NCBI GenBank assembly: GCA_905210855.1
Contig: CAJLYL010000022.1
Location: 1 to 21,478, forward strand
DNA length: 21,478 nucleotides
Source of the DNA: an uncultured Clostridia bacterium
Lineage (GTDB): Bacteria > Bacillota > Clostridia > UMGS1810
Reading direction: 5' to 3'
Every line of letters starts with the position of its first letter. The stretch's first letter is position 1. Under the pieces are notes generated by a model. The model saw nothing but the letters and a program-made list of their open reading frames with translations. It was not told the DNA's origin and did not search any database. Of the stretch, positions 7,103-14,885 are shown piece by piece. Made by a program: the position numbers and the translations under genes.

Positions 7103-9277
7103 TTAATGAACATTATCCGAATAGCTGAACTGCACACTGACAACAGACCCTTTGTCTACCACAGTGCCTGCCTCGGGCATCTGTTTGTTTACAGTCGCCG
7201 TGCCGCGCTCCGAGTTGTTTTCATTGACCTGTTTCAAGTTAAGTCCGGCGTTTGTAAGAGCAACATTTGCCGCAGATGCCGTCATACCGACAACATTTGG
7301 CACAGTAACCTGAGTTGAACCTTGCTCATCCGTATAGAGTACAACCGTGGAACCGTCCGGTAGTGACGAACCGCCCTTCGGCACCTGGCTGACAACCGTG
7401 GAACCACTGCCGACTATATTGTAGCGCAGATTGCTGCCCGAGAATTTGTTTATCGCGTCTGCCTTTGACATACCCTCCACATTCGGCACGGTGTTCTCAA
7501 GCGTTGCAAGTTCTTCCTCGGTGTACTGCGGCTCAATGTTCATGTATCTTAACACATTGTCAAAAATATTCTTGAATGTGGGCGCAGCCGTTGCACCGCC
7601 CATGTGTGAATCGCCCATAGGCTCATCAAGCATCACAAGACCGATAATCTCCGGATCGTTTGACGGTGCAAAACCTACAAACGATGCAACATACTTTCCG
7701 TTTCCTCTCGGTATCTTCTCGCTTGTTCCGGTCTTGCCGGCAACGCGGTAACCCTTTATATAAGCATTTTTTCCGGCGCCGCGCGACACAACTCCCTCAA
7801 GTATGTTACGCATGGTCTGCGATGTTTCCTCGGAAATAACCTGGCGGATAACATGGGTATCAAAGCTTTCCACCACATTTCCGTCGTTATCTATTATCTG
7901 CTTTGCAATATGCGGCCGCACCATTCTGCCGTCGTTTGTGATGGCTGAGTATGCCGTCACAAGCTGAAGCGGCGTAACGGTGAAGGTCTGACCGAAGCTG
8001 CTTGTCGCAAGCTCAACCTCATTGAATCTGGACATATCGTGGAATGAACCCGACGCCTCGCCCGGCAAATCGAATCCCGTTGTTTCGGAAAAACCGAAAG
8101 CCTTGTAGTATTTATAGAAATTCTTTGCGCCGACTCTTGCGCCGATTGTCATGAACACCGGATTGCACGAACCCTCAACGCCCTGGACAAATGTTATGGA
8201 GCCGTGACCGCCGGTTTTCCAGCAGTTTATCTTTGTGTCCGCAACCTTGAGGTATCCGCCGCAGTGGAACACTTCGTTCAGGCTGACAACGCCCTCCTCA
8301 AGCGCCATTGACGCCGTTATGCTCTTGAATGTAGAGCCCGGTTCATACGAATCCACAACGGCTTTGTTTCGCCATTGTCTGTTGATTTCTTCATTATATT
8401 TTTTTGTTTTGTCATCACCCGAGAGTGCGTCAACCTGCTGCTTGACAGCAGGGTCGGCTATGGTAAACGGGTCGTTTAAATCAAACGACGGATATGTCGC
8501 CATGGCAAGTATATCGCCGTTTTTTGCATTCATGATTATGCAGGCGGCGCCGTTTCGTACGTCGTGATCTTTGCACGCCTGTTCCAGCTCCGACTCGACA
8601 AAGTGCTGAATAACCTCGTCTATGGTAAGCACCACATTGTAGCCGCCCTCGGAGCCTTCGTATTTTTCATACTGCATATCAGGCTCATCATTCCTGTTGG
8701 ATATAATTCTGCCGGGCAGCCCCTTAAGGTATTTTTCATATACCATTTCAACGCCGCTGAGCCCCTGGTTATCCGTACCGGTGAAGCCGACAACATGAGC
8801 CGCAAGAGAACCGTAGGGATAAAACCTCTTTGTGTCGTCCACAAAGAAAACGCCCTTCAGCTCCTGCTCCCTCACCTTTGCGGCGGTCTCTACATCAACT
8901 TTCTTTTTTATTACAACGTGCTCTGTGTTCTGATTCAGCTTTTGGCTGAGGTCGTCTTTATCAAGCTCGAGCAAATCCGCAAGGGTCTGCGCCGTCTCGT
9001 CAACTTTGCCGGCGTTTTTCACATCCTTGGGACTGGCGGTGATTGTCACCACCGAGGAATTCTGCGCAAGCACCTTGCCGTTTCTGTCGTAGATAACGCC
9101 GCGGTTTGAGCTGACGGTGCTCTCGCGCGTCTGCTGGTCTATCGCCATGCGCTGAAGCTCCGCCCCCTGAACAAACTGTCTGTACACCAAAAAACCCAGG
9201 ACATACAAGAGTCCCACGGCAAGAATCATCAAAACGACTATTATTTTCTTTTTTGAATTGAGTTCATTGTCAGTCAT
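7103..9277 (-). CDS. ftsI: Class B penicillin-binding protein with two PASTA domains (FtsI/PBP2B/SpoVD type)
   Basis: Septal D,D-transpeptidase that cross-links glycan made by FtsW. The 724-residue product has a short cytoplasmic end, one membrane anchor (about 11-33), a PBP dimer domain (about 50-205, with RGVIYDRNGKVLA) and a transpeptidase domain (about 240-585) holding all three active-site motifs: STFK at 315-318 with nucleophile Ser315, SCN at 370-372 and KTG at 515-517. Two PASTA modules follow (about 595-652 starting NTVPNVEGMS, and 656-719 starting VTVPNVVGMT). The frame is open to 9307, but AAGGAG lies 6 bases before the ATG at 9277, giving MTDNELNSKKK. PASTA domains fit a Firmicutes SpoVD or PBP2B; which of the two cannot be settled from one locus. 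Confidence 0.94.
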   Translation of the reverse strand: MTDNELNSKKKIIVVLMILAVGLLYVLGFLVYRQFVQGAELQRMAIDQQTRESTVSSNRGVIYDRNGKVLAQNSSVVTITASPKDVKNAGKVDETAQTLADLLELDKDDLSQKLNQNTEHVVIKKKVDVETAAKVREQELKGVFFVDDTKRFYPYGSLAAHVVGFTGTDNQGLSGVEMVYEKYLKGLPGRIISNRNDEPDMQYEKYEGSEGGYNVVLTIDEVIQHFVESELEQACKDHDVRNGAACIIMNAKNGDILAMATYPSFDLNDPFTIADPAVKQQVDALSGDDKTKKYNEEINRQWRNKAVVDSYEPGSTFKSITASMALEEGVVSLNEVFHCGGYLKVADTKINCWKTGGHGSITFVQGVEGSCNPVFMTIGARVGAKNFYKYYKAFGFSETTGFDLPGEASGSFHDMSRFNEVELATSSFGQTFTVTPLQLVTAYSAITNDGRMVRPHIAKQIIDNDGNVVESFDTHVIRQVISEETSQTMRNILEGVVSRGAGKNAYIKGYRVAGKTGTSEKIPRGNGKYVASFVGFAPSNDPEIIGLVMLDEPMGDSHMGGATAAPTFKNIFDNVLRYMNIEPQYTEEELATLENTVPNVEGMSKADAINKFSGSNLRYNIVGSGSTVVSQVPKGGSSLPDGSTVVLYTDEQGSTQVTVPNVVGMTASAANVALTNAGLNLKQVNENNSERGTATVNKQMPEAGTVVDKGSVVSVQFSYSDNVH

Positions 9278-9330
9278 TATATTCTCCTTGATATCACGGA
9301 CAATCAATCGGCTTTCTTATAAGATATATT

Positions 9331-9795
9331 TCACTTGCGCACAAAGTATGACTTGATTTTGCTGTCTTGGGTCTTGTCCGACACCACCTCGCCGTAGTCG
9401 TCCTGCACCACCTTGACATACACGGTCTGGTTTTTATCGAGTCTCTGCATACCGTACTGCGATATGGCTATCTCCTCAATTTTTTTGAGGTCTATGCTCT
9501 GTTCTATGCTTATTTTCTTATCGTTGTTTTCTTTTGTGAGCTCCGCAAGCTCCGTTTCCAGTGCGGACACGTCCGTCTGCGCCTGAAACACGAGAACCTT
9601 TGTGTATATTGTGCCCACGGCGAGGGCGAAAACTATCGAAAGATAGAAGCACAGCGCCGCAACGGCTTTTTTTCTCTTTTTTCTCATCTCGTATATCTTG
9701 CTGTCATTTACAGCGACGGGGTCTCTCCTTACTGTCTCGGCTGTTTCGTAGGTATCGATTTTGTACGCGGATGAACCGTCATAATATCTGTTCAC
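9331..9795 (-). CDS. ftsL: FtsL-like septum formation protein
   Basis: Small bitopic divisome protein of the FtsL/DivIC group, expected to pair through a coiled coil and bind FtsQ/DivIB. About 154 residues: a charged N-terminal tail of about 40 residues ending in a Lys/Arg-rich patch (MRKKRKK), a membrane segment (about 45-65), then a heptad-rich coiled coil (VSALETELAELTKENNDKK) and the family-like ending EIAISQYGMQRLDKNQTVYV. It lies between rsmH and the PBP gene, where ftsL sits in Firmicutes. Start choice: an upstream TTG at 9816 has no ribosome site, whereas the GTG at 9795 has AAGGG about 10 bases upstream and begins just after the rsmH stop. FtsL sequences are poorly conserved, so the name rests on topology and position. 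Confidence 0.82.
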   Translation of the reverse strand: MNRYYDGSSAYKIDTYETAETVRRDPVAVNDSKIYEMRKKRKKAVAALCFYLSIVFALAVGTIYTKVLVFQAQTDVSALETELAELTKENNDKKISIEQSIDLKKIEEIAISQYGMQRLDKNQTVYVKVVQDDYGEVVSDKTQDSKIKSYFVRK

Positions 9796-9799
9796 TCTC

Positions 9800-10744
9800 T
9801 CATGTTCCCTTCTCAATTTTTTCTGCTACCCGAAGCTTTGCGCTCCTCGCTCTTTTATTATTCTCACATTCTTCTTCACTCGGAAGTATGGGTTTTCGCG
9901 TAATCAGCCTTGCGCGCGGCTCCCTGCCGCACACGCACACCGGAAAATCCGGCGGACAGGTGCAGCCCGCAGCAAGCTCGCGGAATTTTGTCTTGACTAT
10001 TCTGTCCTCAAGCGAATGAAAGGTTATCACCGAAAGTCTGCCGCCGGGATTGAGGCATTCAAACATATCCTCAAGCGCGTCCTTAAGCGGGTCAAGCTCG
10101 CCGTTCACCTCTATGCGGATTGCCTGGAAAACGCGTTTTGCCGGATGCGAGCCTTTCACTCGGAATCGCTCCGGTATGGCCTTGTCTATTATCGTCACAA
10201 GCTCCAGGGTTGTCTCTATCGGCTTTTCCTCTCTCTGCAAAGCGATGAGGCGCGCGATTTTCTTTGAAAATTTTTCTTCACCGTATTCAAAAAATATTTT
10301 TGCAAGGTTGTCCTCGCTGTATGTATTCACCACGTCATATGCGCTGAGCTTGTCGTCCCGATTCATGCGCATATCGAGCGGTGCGTCCTCCATGTAGCTG
10401 AAGCCCCTTTCGCCGTTATCCAGCTGATAGGACGATACGCCGAGGTCTGCGAGCATACCGTCTATGCCGCCTATGCCCATGTCGGAAAGAATTTGCTTTA
10501 TGTTGTGGAAATTATCGTGTACATAGCACACATTATTGTATTTCGCCAGTCTTTTTTTCGACGCGTCGAGCGCCTGAACATCGCGGTCTATGCCTATGAG
10601 CAAGCCATCGTCCGACAGGTGCGAGAGTATCTCCTCGCTGTGACCGCCGCCGCCCATGGTTCCGTCAACGTATATTCCGTCTTTCTTTATGTTAAGCGCT
10701 TCGGTTGCCTCGTGCAGCATGACCGAAATATGCCTGAATTCCAT
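9800..10744 (-). CDS. rsmH: 16S rRNA (cytosine1402-N4)-methyltransferase (RsmH/MraW)
   Basis: SAM-dependent methylation of C1402 in the ribosomal P site. The 314-residue protein shows the typical N-terminus HISVMLHEATEAL, the SAM loop VDGTMGGGGHSEEIL (26-40), GIDRD (51-55), DLGVSSYQLD, then KGSHPAKRVFQAIRIEVN and the C-terminal TFHSLEDRIVK. E. coli RsmH is 313 residues. AAGGACGG lies about 10 bases before the ATG. Second gene of the dcw operon, 16 bp after mraZ. Confidence 0.97.
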   Translation of the reverse strand: MEFRHISVMLHEATEALNIKKDGIYVDGTMGGGGHSEEILSHLSDDGLLIGIDRDVQALDASKKRLAKYNNVCYVHDNFHNIKQILSDMGIGGIDGMLADLGVSSYQLDNGERGFSYMEDAPLDMRMNRDDKLSAYDVVNTYSEDNLAKIFFEYGEEKFSKKIARLIALQREEKPIETTLELVTIIDKAIPERFRVKGSHPAKRVFQAIRIEVNGELDPLKDALEDMFECLNPGGRLSVITFHSLEDRIVKTKFRELAAGCTCPPDFPVCVCGREPRARLITRKPILPSEEECENNKRARSAKLRVAEKIEKGT

Positions 10745-10760
10745 TTTTCACAAACCGTCC

Positions 10761-11192
10761 TTATATCATAATGCCAAGCTCACACAGGTTTGCCGCAATA
10801 GCGTCGGGGTCAAGAGCGTTGATGTATTCATCCCAGCTCTCGCTGCTCCATATCTCCACCTTGTTGCCGTTGCCGATTACCGTGACGTCCTTAAGTATGG
10901 ACGCATATATGCGCAGCGGCTGAGGAATTAGAATTCTGCCCTGCTTGTCCACATCGCACTCGACACAGCCGGAGAGCAGCAATCTGTTGAGGGCACGGGA
11001 GTTTTTATCTACAAAGGGGAGCGAATTCAGCTTCTCGGACACCTTCTGCCACTCATCGCACGAATAGACCAGAAGGTTTTTGTCAAGTCCCCTGGTCAGA
11101 TAAAATTTGTTTCCCAAAGTTTCACGGAATTTTGACGGAATTATGACTCTGCCCTTTGCGTCAACACTGTGACGAAATTCTCCGCTGAACAC
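10761..11192 (-). CDS. mraZ: Transcriptional regulator MraZ
   Basis: DNA-binding ring-forming regulator that controls its own dcw operon. The 143-residue product contains two AbrB-like half-domains, each with the DxxGR signature: DAKGRVIIP beginning at Asp11 and DKQGRILIP beginning at Asp82. The start is GTG, supported by a near-perfect ribosome site (AAGGGGGTGA) 5 bases upstream; no better ATG is available. It is the first gene of the operon, with a promoter and four phased MraZ-type boxes upstream (11221-11296), suggesting autoregulation. Confidence 0.96.
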   Translation of the reverse strand: MFSGEFRHSVDAKGRVIIPSKFRETLGNKFYLTRGLDKNLLVYSCDEWQKVSEKLNSLPFVDKNSRALNRLLLSGCVECDVDKQGRILIPQPLRIYASILKDVTVIGNGNKVEIWSSESWDEYINALDPDAIAANLCELGIMI

Positions 11193-11220
11193 ACTCTCAC
11201 CCCCTTTTCAACACAAAATA

Positions 11221-11256
11221 CTCCACTTTCAACCACCAAGTTTCACTAATCCCCAC
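11221..11256 (-). promoter_or_regulatory. Putative MraZ operator: four GTG(G) boxes at 10-bp spacing
   Basis: On the minus strand, GTGGGGATTA, GTGAAACTTG, GTGGTTGAAA and GTGGAG follow each other, with GTG starting at plus positions 11256, 11246, 11236 and 11226, an exact 10-bp phase. This matches the known MraZ recognition pattern of direct repeats one helical turn apart upstream of mraZ. The second box is degenerate (GTGA). The boxes lie just downstream of the predicted -10 element, so bound MraZ would cover the transcription start or early transcribed region. The repeats are seen directly; the binding is inferred. Confidence 0.75.
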
Positions 11257-11267
11257 TTGATAAATAA

Positions 11268-11296
11268 ATTTTACCCCATTTTTTTGTGTTTTGCAA
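11268..11296 (-). promoter_or_regulatory. Sigma-A-like promoter of the dcw operon
   Basis: On the minus strand, TTGCAA (plus 11291-11296, 4 of 6 matches) and TAAAAT (plus 11268-11273, 5 of 6 matches) are separated by exactly 17 bases. Transcription would start near 11261, about 70 bases before the mraZ GTG and immediately upstream of the MraZ boxes. The best promoter candidate in the region. Confidence 0.6.
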
Positions 11297-11349
11297 TAGG
11301 TAAATCAAAAAAAGTTGCATGAATTTAATAAATTTTTAATTTTTGTGAA

Positions 11350-11386
11350 AAAAGCACAAAAACTCAAATTCGGTTTTTGTGCTTTT
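11350..11386 (-). terminator. Terminator-like hairpin in the mraZ-hisA divergent region
   Basis: AAAAGCACAAAAAC (11350-11363) is perfectly complementary to GTTTTTGTGCTTTT (11373-11386) across a 9-base loop, a 14-bp stem. Read on the minus strand, the stem is followed by a run of six T residues, the form of an intrinsic terminator; on the plus strand the T-run is shorter (TTTT then GG). No recognisable gene lies between it and hisA to feed it, so it may insulate the dcw promoter from leftward transcription or end an unrecognised short transcript. Confidence 0.55.
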
Positions 11387-11560
11387 GGATATTCAAGATA
11401 AATTTCAGTCAAAAAACGCGATTTTTGCAGAGATTTTCCAAGGGCATTTCAATATATTGTGGGGCAATAATCGGGCATATACCATATAAAGAATTGTGAA
11501 TTTGCACACCCGTCACGCATATTCCAATATCTCACATCCCCCACTTTTTATTTCGGGTGA

Positions 11561-11642
11561 GGTGAGGCTATATATATCATATTTTGAAAACCGATAGCAG
11601 CCGCAGGTATGCATGTGTTTTCAAAATATAATGTACATCACC
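11561..11642. repeat. Palindromic element, second type
   Basis: An 82-bp imperfect palindrome. The inner arms ATATTTTGAAAAC (11579-11591) and GTTTTCAAAATAT (11617-11629) match perfectly over 13 bp. The outer ends are GGTGA near 11561 and TCACC ending at 11642. The 25-base loop is unlike the core of the 11658-11770 element, although the AT-rich arms and GGTG-type ends are reminiscent of it. It abuts that element. No coding content. Confidence 0.55.
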
Positions 11643-11657
11643 GAGCCTATGGAAAAT

Positions 11658-11770
11658 TTGCGTATCGTCTCTGGGGTATATATTTTATTTTGGCTCGCTC
11701 GGACAGCTGTGCGGTAGCGCAGAACTCGCTCACTCAAAATAAAATATACACCCCCTCGCCTCTGCGAAAT
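11658..11770 (+). repeat. Palindromic intergenic repeat, copy B (most complete)
   Basis: Arms GGGGTATATATTTTATTTTG (11673-11692) and CAAAATAAAATATACACCCC (11735-11754) are inverted repeats, with weaker similarity continuing outwards (TTGCGTATCG on the left, CGCCTCTGCGAA on the right). The core is an apical hairpin: CTGTGC (11707-11712), GGTA loop, GCGCAG (11717-11722), flanked by direct CTCGCTC motifs. It lies 119 bp upstream of hisA. The remaining stretch to hisA shows only a weak promoter-like TTGGAA/CAATAT pair 17 bases apart and a GGAGG ribosome site. Confidence 0.8.
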
Positions 11771-11888
11771 TTATTCTTGGCTCGTGACATATGTTGTGTA
11801 TCTGCTCGGCACGCAGCCGCTATGCCCCTCGCCCTTATTTGGAATTTTCGTTTGGCGGATTCAATATTTACAAATCGGAGGATAACAC

Positions 11889-12605
11889 ATGATTATTTTG
11901 CCTGCAATAGACCTTTACGGCGGCGAATGCGTCCGCCTGCTTCGCGGCGACTACAACCGCATGACGGTGTACGGCAAACACCCCGAGAATGTGGCGAAAG
12001 CCTTTGAAAAAAGCGGCGCCGCCCACATTCACATAGTTGACCTTGAGGGGGCAAAGAGCGGCGGTGTGCCGAACATAGACGTCATCAGAAAAATCATATC
12101 CGCAACCAACCTCTCCGCAGAGGTCGGCGGCGGCATACGCAGCGAGGAGACCGTGGCGGCGTACATAGACGCCGGCGTATCGCGCGTGATACTCGGCACG
12201 GCGGCGGTGGAGAACCCCGTCTTTGCGGAGAAAATGGCAGCGGCATACGGCGGCAAAATAGCCGTCGGAGTGGACATTAAGGACGGCTTTGTCGCCGTGA
12301 AAGGCTGGACGGAAAAATCCGCCTACGGCTATGAGGAGTTTTTTGGCAAACTCCAGGATATGGGCATAGAGACCGTCATATGCACGGACATCTCAAAGGA
12401 CGGTGCTATGCAGGGCACAAACCTTGAGCTGTACCGCTTGCTCAATGACAAATTCAGCATAAACATAATTGCCTCGGGCGGCGTGTCGTCGCTCGATGAT
12501 ATAAAGAGCCTTGCGGAAATAGGCGTGTACGGGGCGATTATCGGCAAGGCATATTACACGGGCGCAGTGACGGTAGAGGACGCGCTGCGCGCGGCGGAGG
12601 TGTAA
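11889..12605 (+). CDS. hisA: Phosphoribosylformimino-5-aminoimidazole carboxamide ribotide isomerase (HisA)
   Basis: Amadori isomerase converting ProFAR to PRFAR, the fourth step of histidine synthesis; its product is the HisF-HisH substrate. The 238-residue (beta-alpha)8 barrel has the catalytic Asp8 in ILPAIDLYGGECVRL, VDLEGAKSG (50-58), EVGGGIRS (78-85), the second acid in VGVDIKDG (Asp129), TDISKDGAMQGTN (166-178) and ASGGVSSLDD. The ATG has GGAGG 7 bases upstream. First gene of the plus-strand his operon, 3 bp before hisF. The Trp-free first motif and IRS after the GGG loop favour HisA over a PriA-like dual enzyme, but this is a weak argument. Confidence 0.96.
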   Translation: MIILPAIDLYGGECVRLLRGDYNRMTVYGKHPENVAKAFEKSGAAHIHIVDLEGAKSGGVPNIDVIRKIISATNLSAEVGGGIRSEETVAAYIDAGVSRVILGTAAVENPVFAEKMAAAYGGKIAVGVDIKDGFVAVKGWTEKSAYGYEEFFGKLQDMGIETVICTDISKDGAMQGTNLELYRLLNDKFSINIIASGGVSSLDDIKSLAEIGVYGAIIGKAYYTGAVTVEDALRAAEV

Positions 12606-12608
12606 GCT

Positions 12609-13367
12609 ATGATTAAGAGAATTATCCCCTGCCTGGATGTGAGAGACGGCAGGGTAGTCAAGGGAGTAAATTTTGAAAGCCTGTCCGATGTGTCGTCTCC
12701 CGTGGAACTTGGCAAGTATTACAGCGACTGCGGCGCGGACGAGCTTGTGTTTTATGACATAACCGCCTCGGCGGAGGGCAGGGCGCTTTTTACCGACATT
12801 TTGCAGGAGGTCGCTTCCACAATCTTCATTCCGCTCACCGTGGGCGGCGGCATAAATTCGCTTGAGGATTTTGACCGTGTGCTCAAATGCGGTGCTGACA
12901 AGGTCAGCGTTAATTCGGGAGCGATAGCCAACCCTAAGCTCATTGAACAGGCGGCTAAGAAATACGGCGACCAGTGCGTTGTGCTAAGCGTGGACATAAA
13001 GCGCGTTGACGGAGTTTTCCGCGTGTTTGCCAAGGGCGGCAGGCAGAACACCGGCATGGAGGCGATAGAGTGGATAAAGCGCTGCGTGGGCATGGGCGCA
13101 GGCGAGGTCGTGGTCAATTCCATAGATACCGACGGCGTAAAGGGCGGATTCGACATCCCCATGCTTTCCGAGGTGCTGTCGGCGGTGAGTGTGCCCGTCA
13201 TAGCGTCCGGCGGAGCAGGCAGCGCGCAGGACTTTGTCGATTTATTCAAGGCTCTGCCGACTGTTGACGCAGGACTTGCCGCGTCGATTTTCCACTTCGG
13301 CGAGGTACGCATAAATGAACTGAAAAAACTTTTGAAACAGAATGACATTGATGTCAGGGAGGTATAA
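12609..13367 (+). CDS. hisF: Imidazole glycerol phosphate synthase, cyclase subunit (HisF)
   Basis: Uses ammonia delivered by the glutaminase HisH to convert PRFAR to imidazole glycerol phosphate and AICAR. The 252-residue barrel begins KRIIPCLDVRDGRVVKGVNF with catalytic Asp10, then TVGGGINS (77-84), a second catalytic Asp in LSVDIKR (Asp129), NSIDTDGVKGGFD (170-182) and ASGGAGSAQDF. The GGAGGTG ribosome site overlaps the last codons of hisA. The partner gene hisH is not in the window. Confidence 0.97.
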   Translation: MIKRIIPCLDVRDGRVVKGVNFESLSDVSSPVELGKYYSDCGADELVFYDITASAEGRALFTDILQEVASTIFIPLTVGGGINSLEDFDRVLKCGADKVSVNSGAIANPKLIEQAAKKYGDQCVVLSVDIKRVDGVFRVFAKGGRQNTGMEAIEWIKRCVGMGAGEVVVNSIDTDGVKGGFDIPMLSEVLSAVSVPVIASGGAGSAQDFVDLFKALPTVDAGLAASIFHFGEVRINELKKLLKQNDIDVREV

Positions 13368-13370
13368 AAA

Positions 13371-14021
13371 ATGATTTCTGCCGATGAATTAAAATTTGAT
13401 TCCAACGGACTTATTCCGGCTGTCGTTGTGGACGCCGACACCAAAAAGGTGCTCACTGTGGCATATATGAACCGCGAGAGCCTGAAAATATCAATGGAGA
13501 AAGGACTCACCTGTTTTTACAGCCGCTCCAGGCAGGAGCTGTGGCTCAAGGGCGAGACATCCGGCAACTATCAGCACATAGTCAGCATAACCGCCGACTG
13601 CGACAAGGACGCCCTCACCGTGGTTGTGAAGAAGGACGGCCCTGCGTGCCACACGGGCGCGGATTCGTGTTTTTTCAATCCCGTTTACGAGGACGGTTCG
13701 CTCGAAGGCTTTTCGCCCGAGGGTCTCATGAAGATGATCCGCGGCAGAAAAACCGAGAAAAAGGAAGGCTCATACACAACCTATCTTTTTGAAAAAGGCA
13801 TAGACAAGATACTCAAAAAAGTCGGCGAGGAATCCACCGAGGTCATCATTGCCGCAAAGGCGGACGACAAAAAGGAGACGGTATATGAGATTGCCGACCT
13901 GGCATATCATGTAATGGTGCTGATGACGGAGATGGACATCACGCTTGACGACATCACCGCCGAGCTAGCGTCGCGCCATGTGATTGACAAAAAGATAAAG
14001 CAGGAGAAAATGACGAAATGA
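13371..14021 (+). CDS. hisIE: Bifunctional phosphoribosyl-AMP cyclohydrolase / phosphoribosyl-ATP pyrophosphatase (HisIE)
   Basis: Fusion of the second and third histidine steps. The N-terminal HisI part (about 1-108) has FYSRSRQELWLKGETSGN, the metal-binding acids in ADCDKDA (75-81) and zinc-type cysteines at 93 (PACHTGADSC) and 100. The C-terminal HisE part (about 115-205) has GIDKILKKVGEESTEVIIAAK and EIADLAYHVMVL, the MazG-like helical acidic motifs. Total 216 residues, normal for the fusion. GGGAGG lies about 8 bases before the ATG; the gene starts 3 bp after hisF. Its end overlaps the next gene by ATGA. Confidence 0.96.
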   Translation: MISADELKFDSNGLIPAVVVDADTKKVLTVAYMNRESLKISMEKGLTCFYSRSRQELWLKGETSGNYQHIVSITADCDKDALTVVVKKDGPACHTGADSCFFNPVYEDGSLEGFSPEGLMKMIRGRKTEKKEGSYTTYLFEKGIDKILKKVGEESTEVIIAAKADDKKETVYEIADLAYHVMVLMTEMDITLDDITAELASRHVIDKKIKQEKMTK

Positions 14022-14809
14022 GCGGCAATTTTCACACGCACACCGTATTTTGCGACGGTGCGGACACTGCCGAGGACATGGTGAGGGCGGCGATAGACGC
14101 CGGAATGGACGAGATAGGTTTTTCGGGTCACGCCTACACGCCGTTTGACACAAGCTGGTGCATGACCCCCGAGACGACGGAGCGCTACATTGCCGAGGTG
14201 CGCCGCCTTGCCGAAGTGTATTCGGGCAAAATCAAGGTATACTGCGGCATAGAGGCGGATTTTTACTCCGTGTTCGATTCTTCGCGGTTCGATTATGTCA
14301 TCGGCTCGGTGCACTATGTTGAAAAAGGCGGTGTGCATTACCCGATAGACGAGAGTGCGCAACTGCTGAAAAGTGCGGCGGACAAGGCGTGGGGCGGAGA
14401 CATATATGCCCTCATTGAGGATTACCATGCGCTTGAGGCGCGCGTTGCCGAGGTTACCGGAGCGGATATTATAGGGCATTTTGACCTGATAACCAAGTTT
14501 AACGAAAAGCAGCCGCTATTTGACGAGGACAATCCGCGCTATATCGCCGCCGCGAGGAATGCGGCGGACGCACTGATAAATAGCGGCGTACCCTTTGAGA
14601 TAAACACCGGTGCAATGAGCCGCGGTTGGCGCAGCGTGCCGTACCCGAGCGAGAGCCTTATGCGGTATATAGCCGAGCGCGGCGGAAAGTTTGTCATTTC
14701 GTCCGACAGTCATTCAAGGACTACCCTCAATTACGGATTCGACGAAGCAAGACGAATCGCCGGCCGCGCAGGGGCGGTTATCGAATCTTCTGATTGTATT
14801 TTTCATTAA
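14018..14809 (+). CDS. hisJ: PHP-family histidinol-phosphatase (HisJ/HisK type)
   Basis: Predicted to dephosphorylate L-histidinol phosphate, the penultimate stage of histidine synthesis. The 263-residue PHP barrel carries the expected metal ligands: HTH at 6-8, Asp13, FSGHAY (His38), GIEADF (Glu79), GSVHY (His99), GHFD (His154) and SSDSH (Asp230, His232). Bacillus HisJ is a similar size. Its start overlaps the hisIE stop by ATGA, implying translational coupling and supporting the histidine role over another PHP phosphoesterase activity. PHP phosphatases are hard to separate by sequence alone, hence the slightly lower certainty. Confidence 0.88.
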   Translation: MSGNFHTHTVFCDGADTAEDMVRAAIDAGMDEIGFSGHAYTPFDTSWCMTPETTERYIAEVRRLAEVYSGKIKVYCGIEADFYSVFDSSRFDYVIGSVHYVEKGGVHYPIDESAQLLKSAADKAWGGDIYALIEDYHALEARVAEVTGADIIGHFDLITKFNEKQPLFDEDNPRYIAAARNAADALINSGVPFEINTGAMSRGWRSVPYPSESLMRYIAERGGKFVISSDSHSRTTLNYGFDEARRIAGRAGAVIESSDCIFH

Positions 14810-14885
14810 AACCGACGCACCTTATAACATTCCGCACTGCCAAGTCTTTGCGTTAATTTCCGTTTCGGCTCGGTGATGTAAAAAT

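Noticed and set aside
11193..11888. CRISPR array in the repeat-rich intergenic region
   Set aside because: Repeats are palindromic, few and not regularly spaced with unique spacers; no cas genes nearby.
11755..11888. hisA promoter (TTGGAA, 17 bp, CAATAT)
   Set aside because: The -10 match is only 3 of 6, too weak to list as a feature; a promoter may instead lie within or before the repeats.
11609..12007. Plus-strand open frame running from the palindromic repeat into hisA
   Set aside because: Its peptide from the repeat (containing NSLTQNKI) recurs in a frame at 15038-15286, which also crosses a repeat copy; it is repeat translation, not a gene, and it overlaps hisA out of frame.
12752..13510. 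252-codon minus-strand frame opposite hisF
   Set aside because: Exact shadow of hisF with low-complexity Ser/Thr/Pro composition typical of antisense frames.
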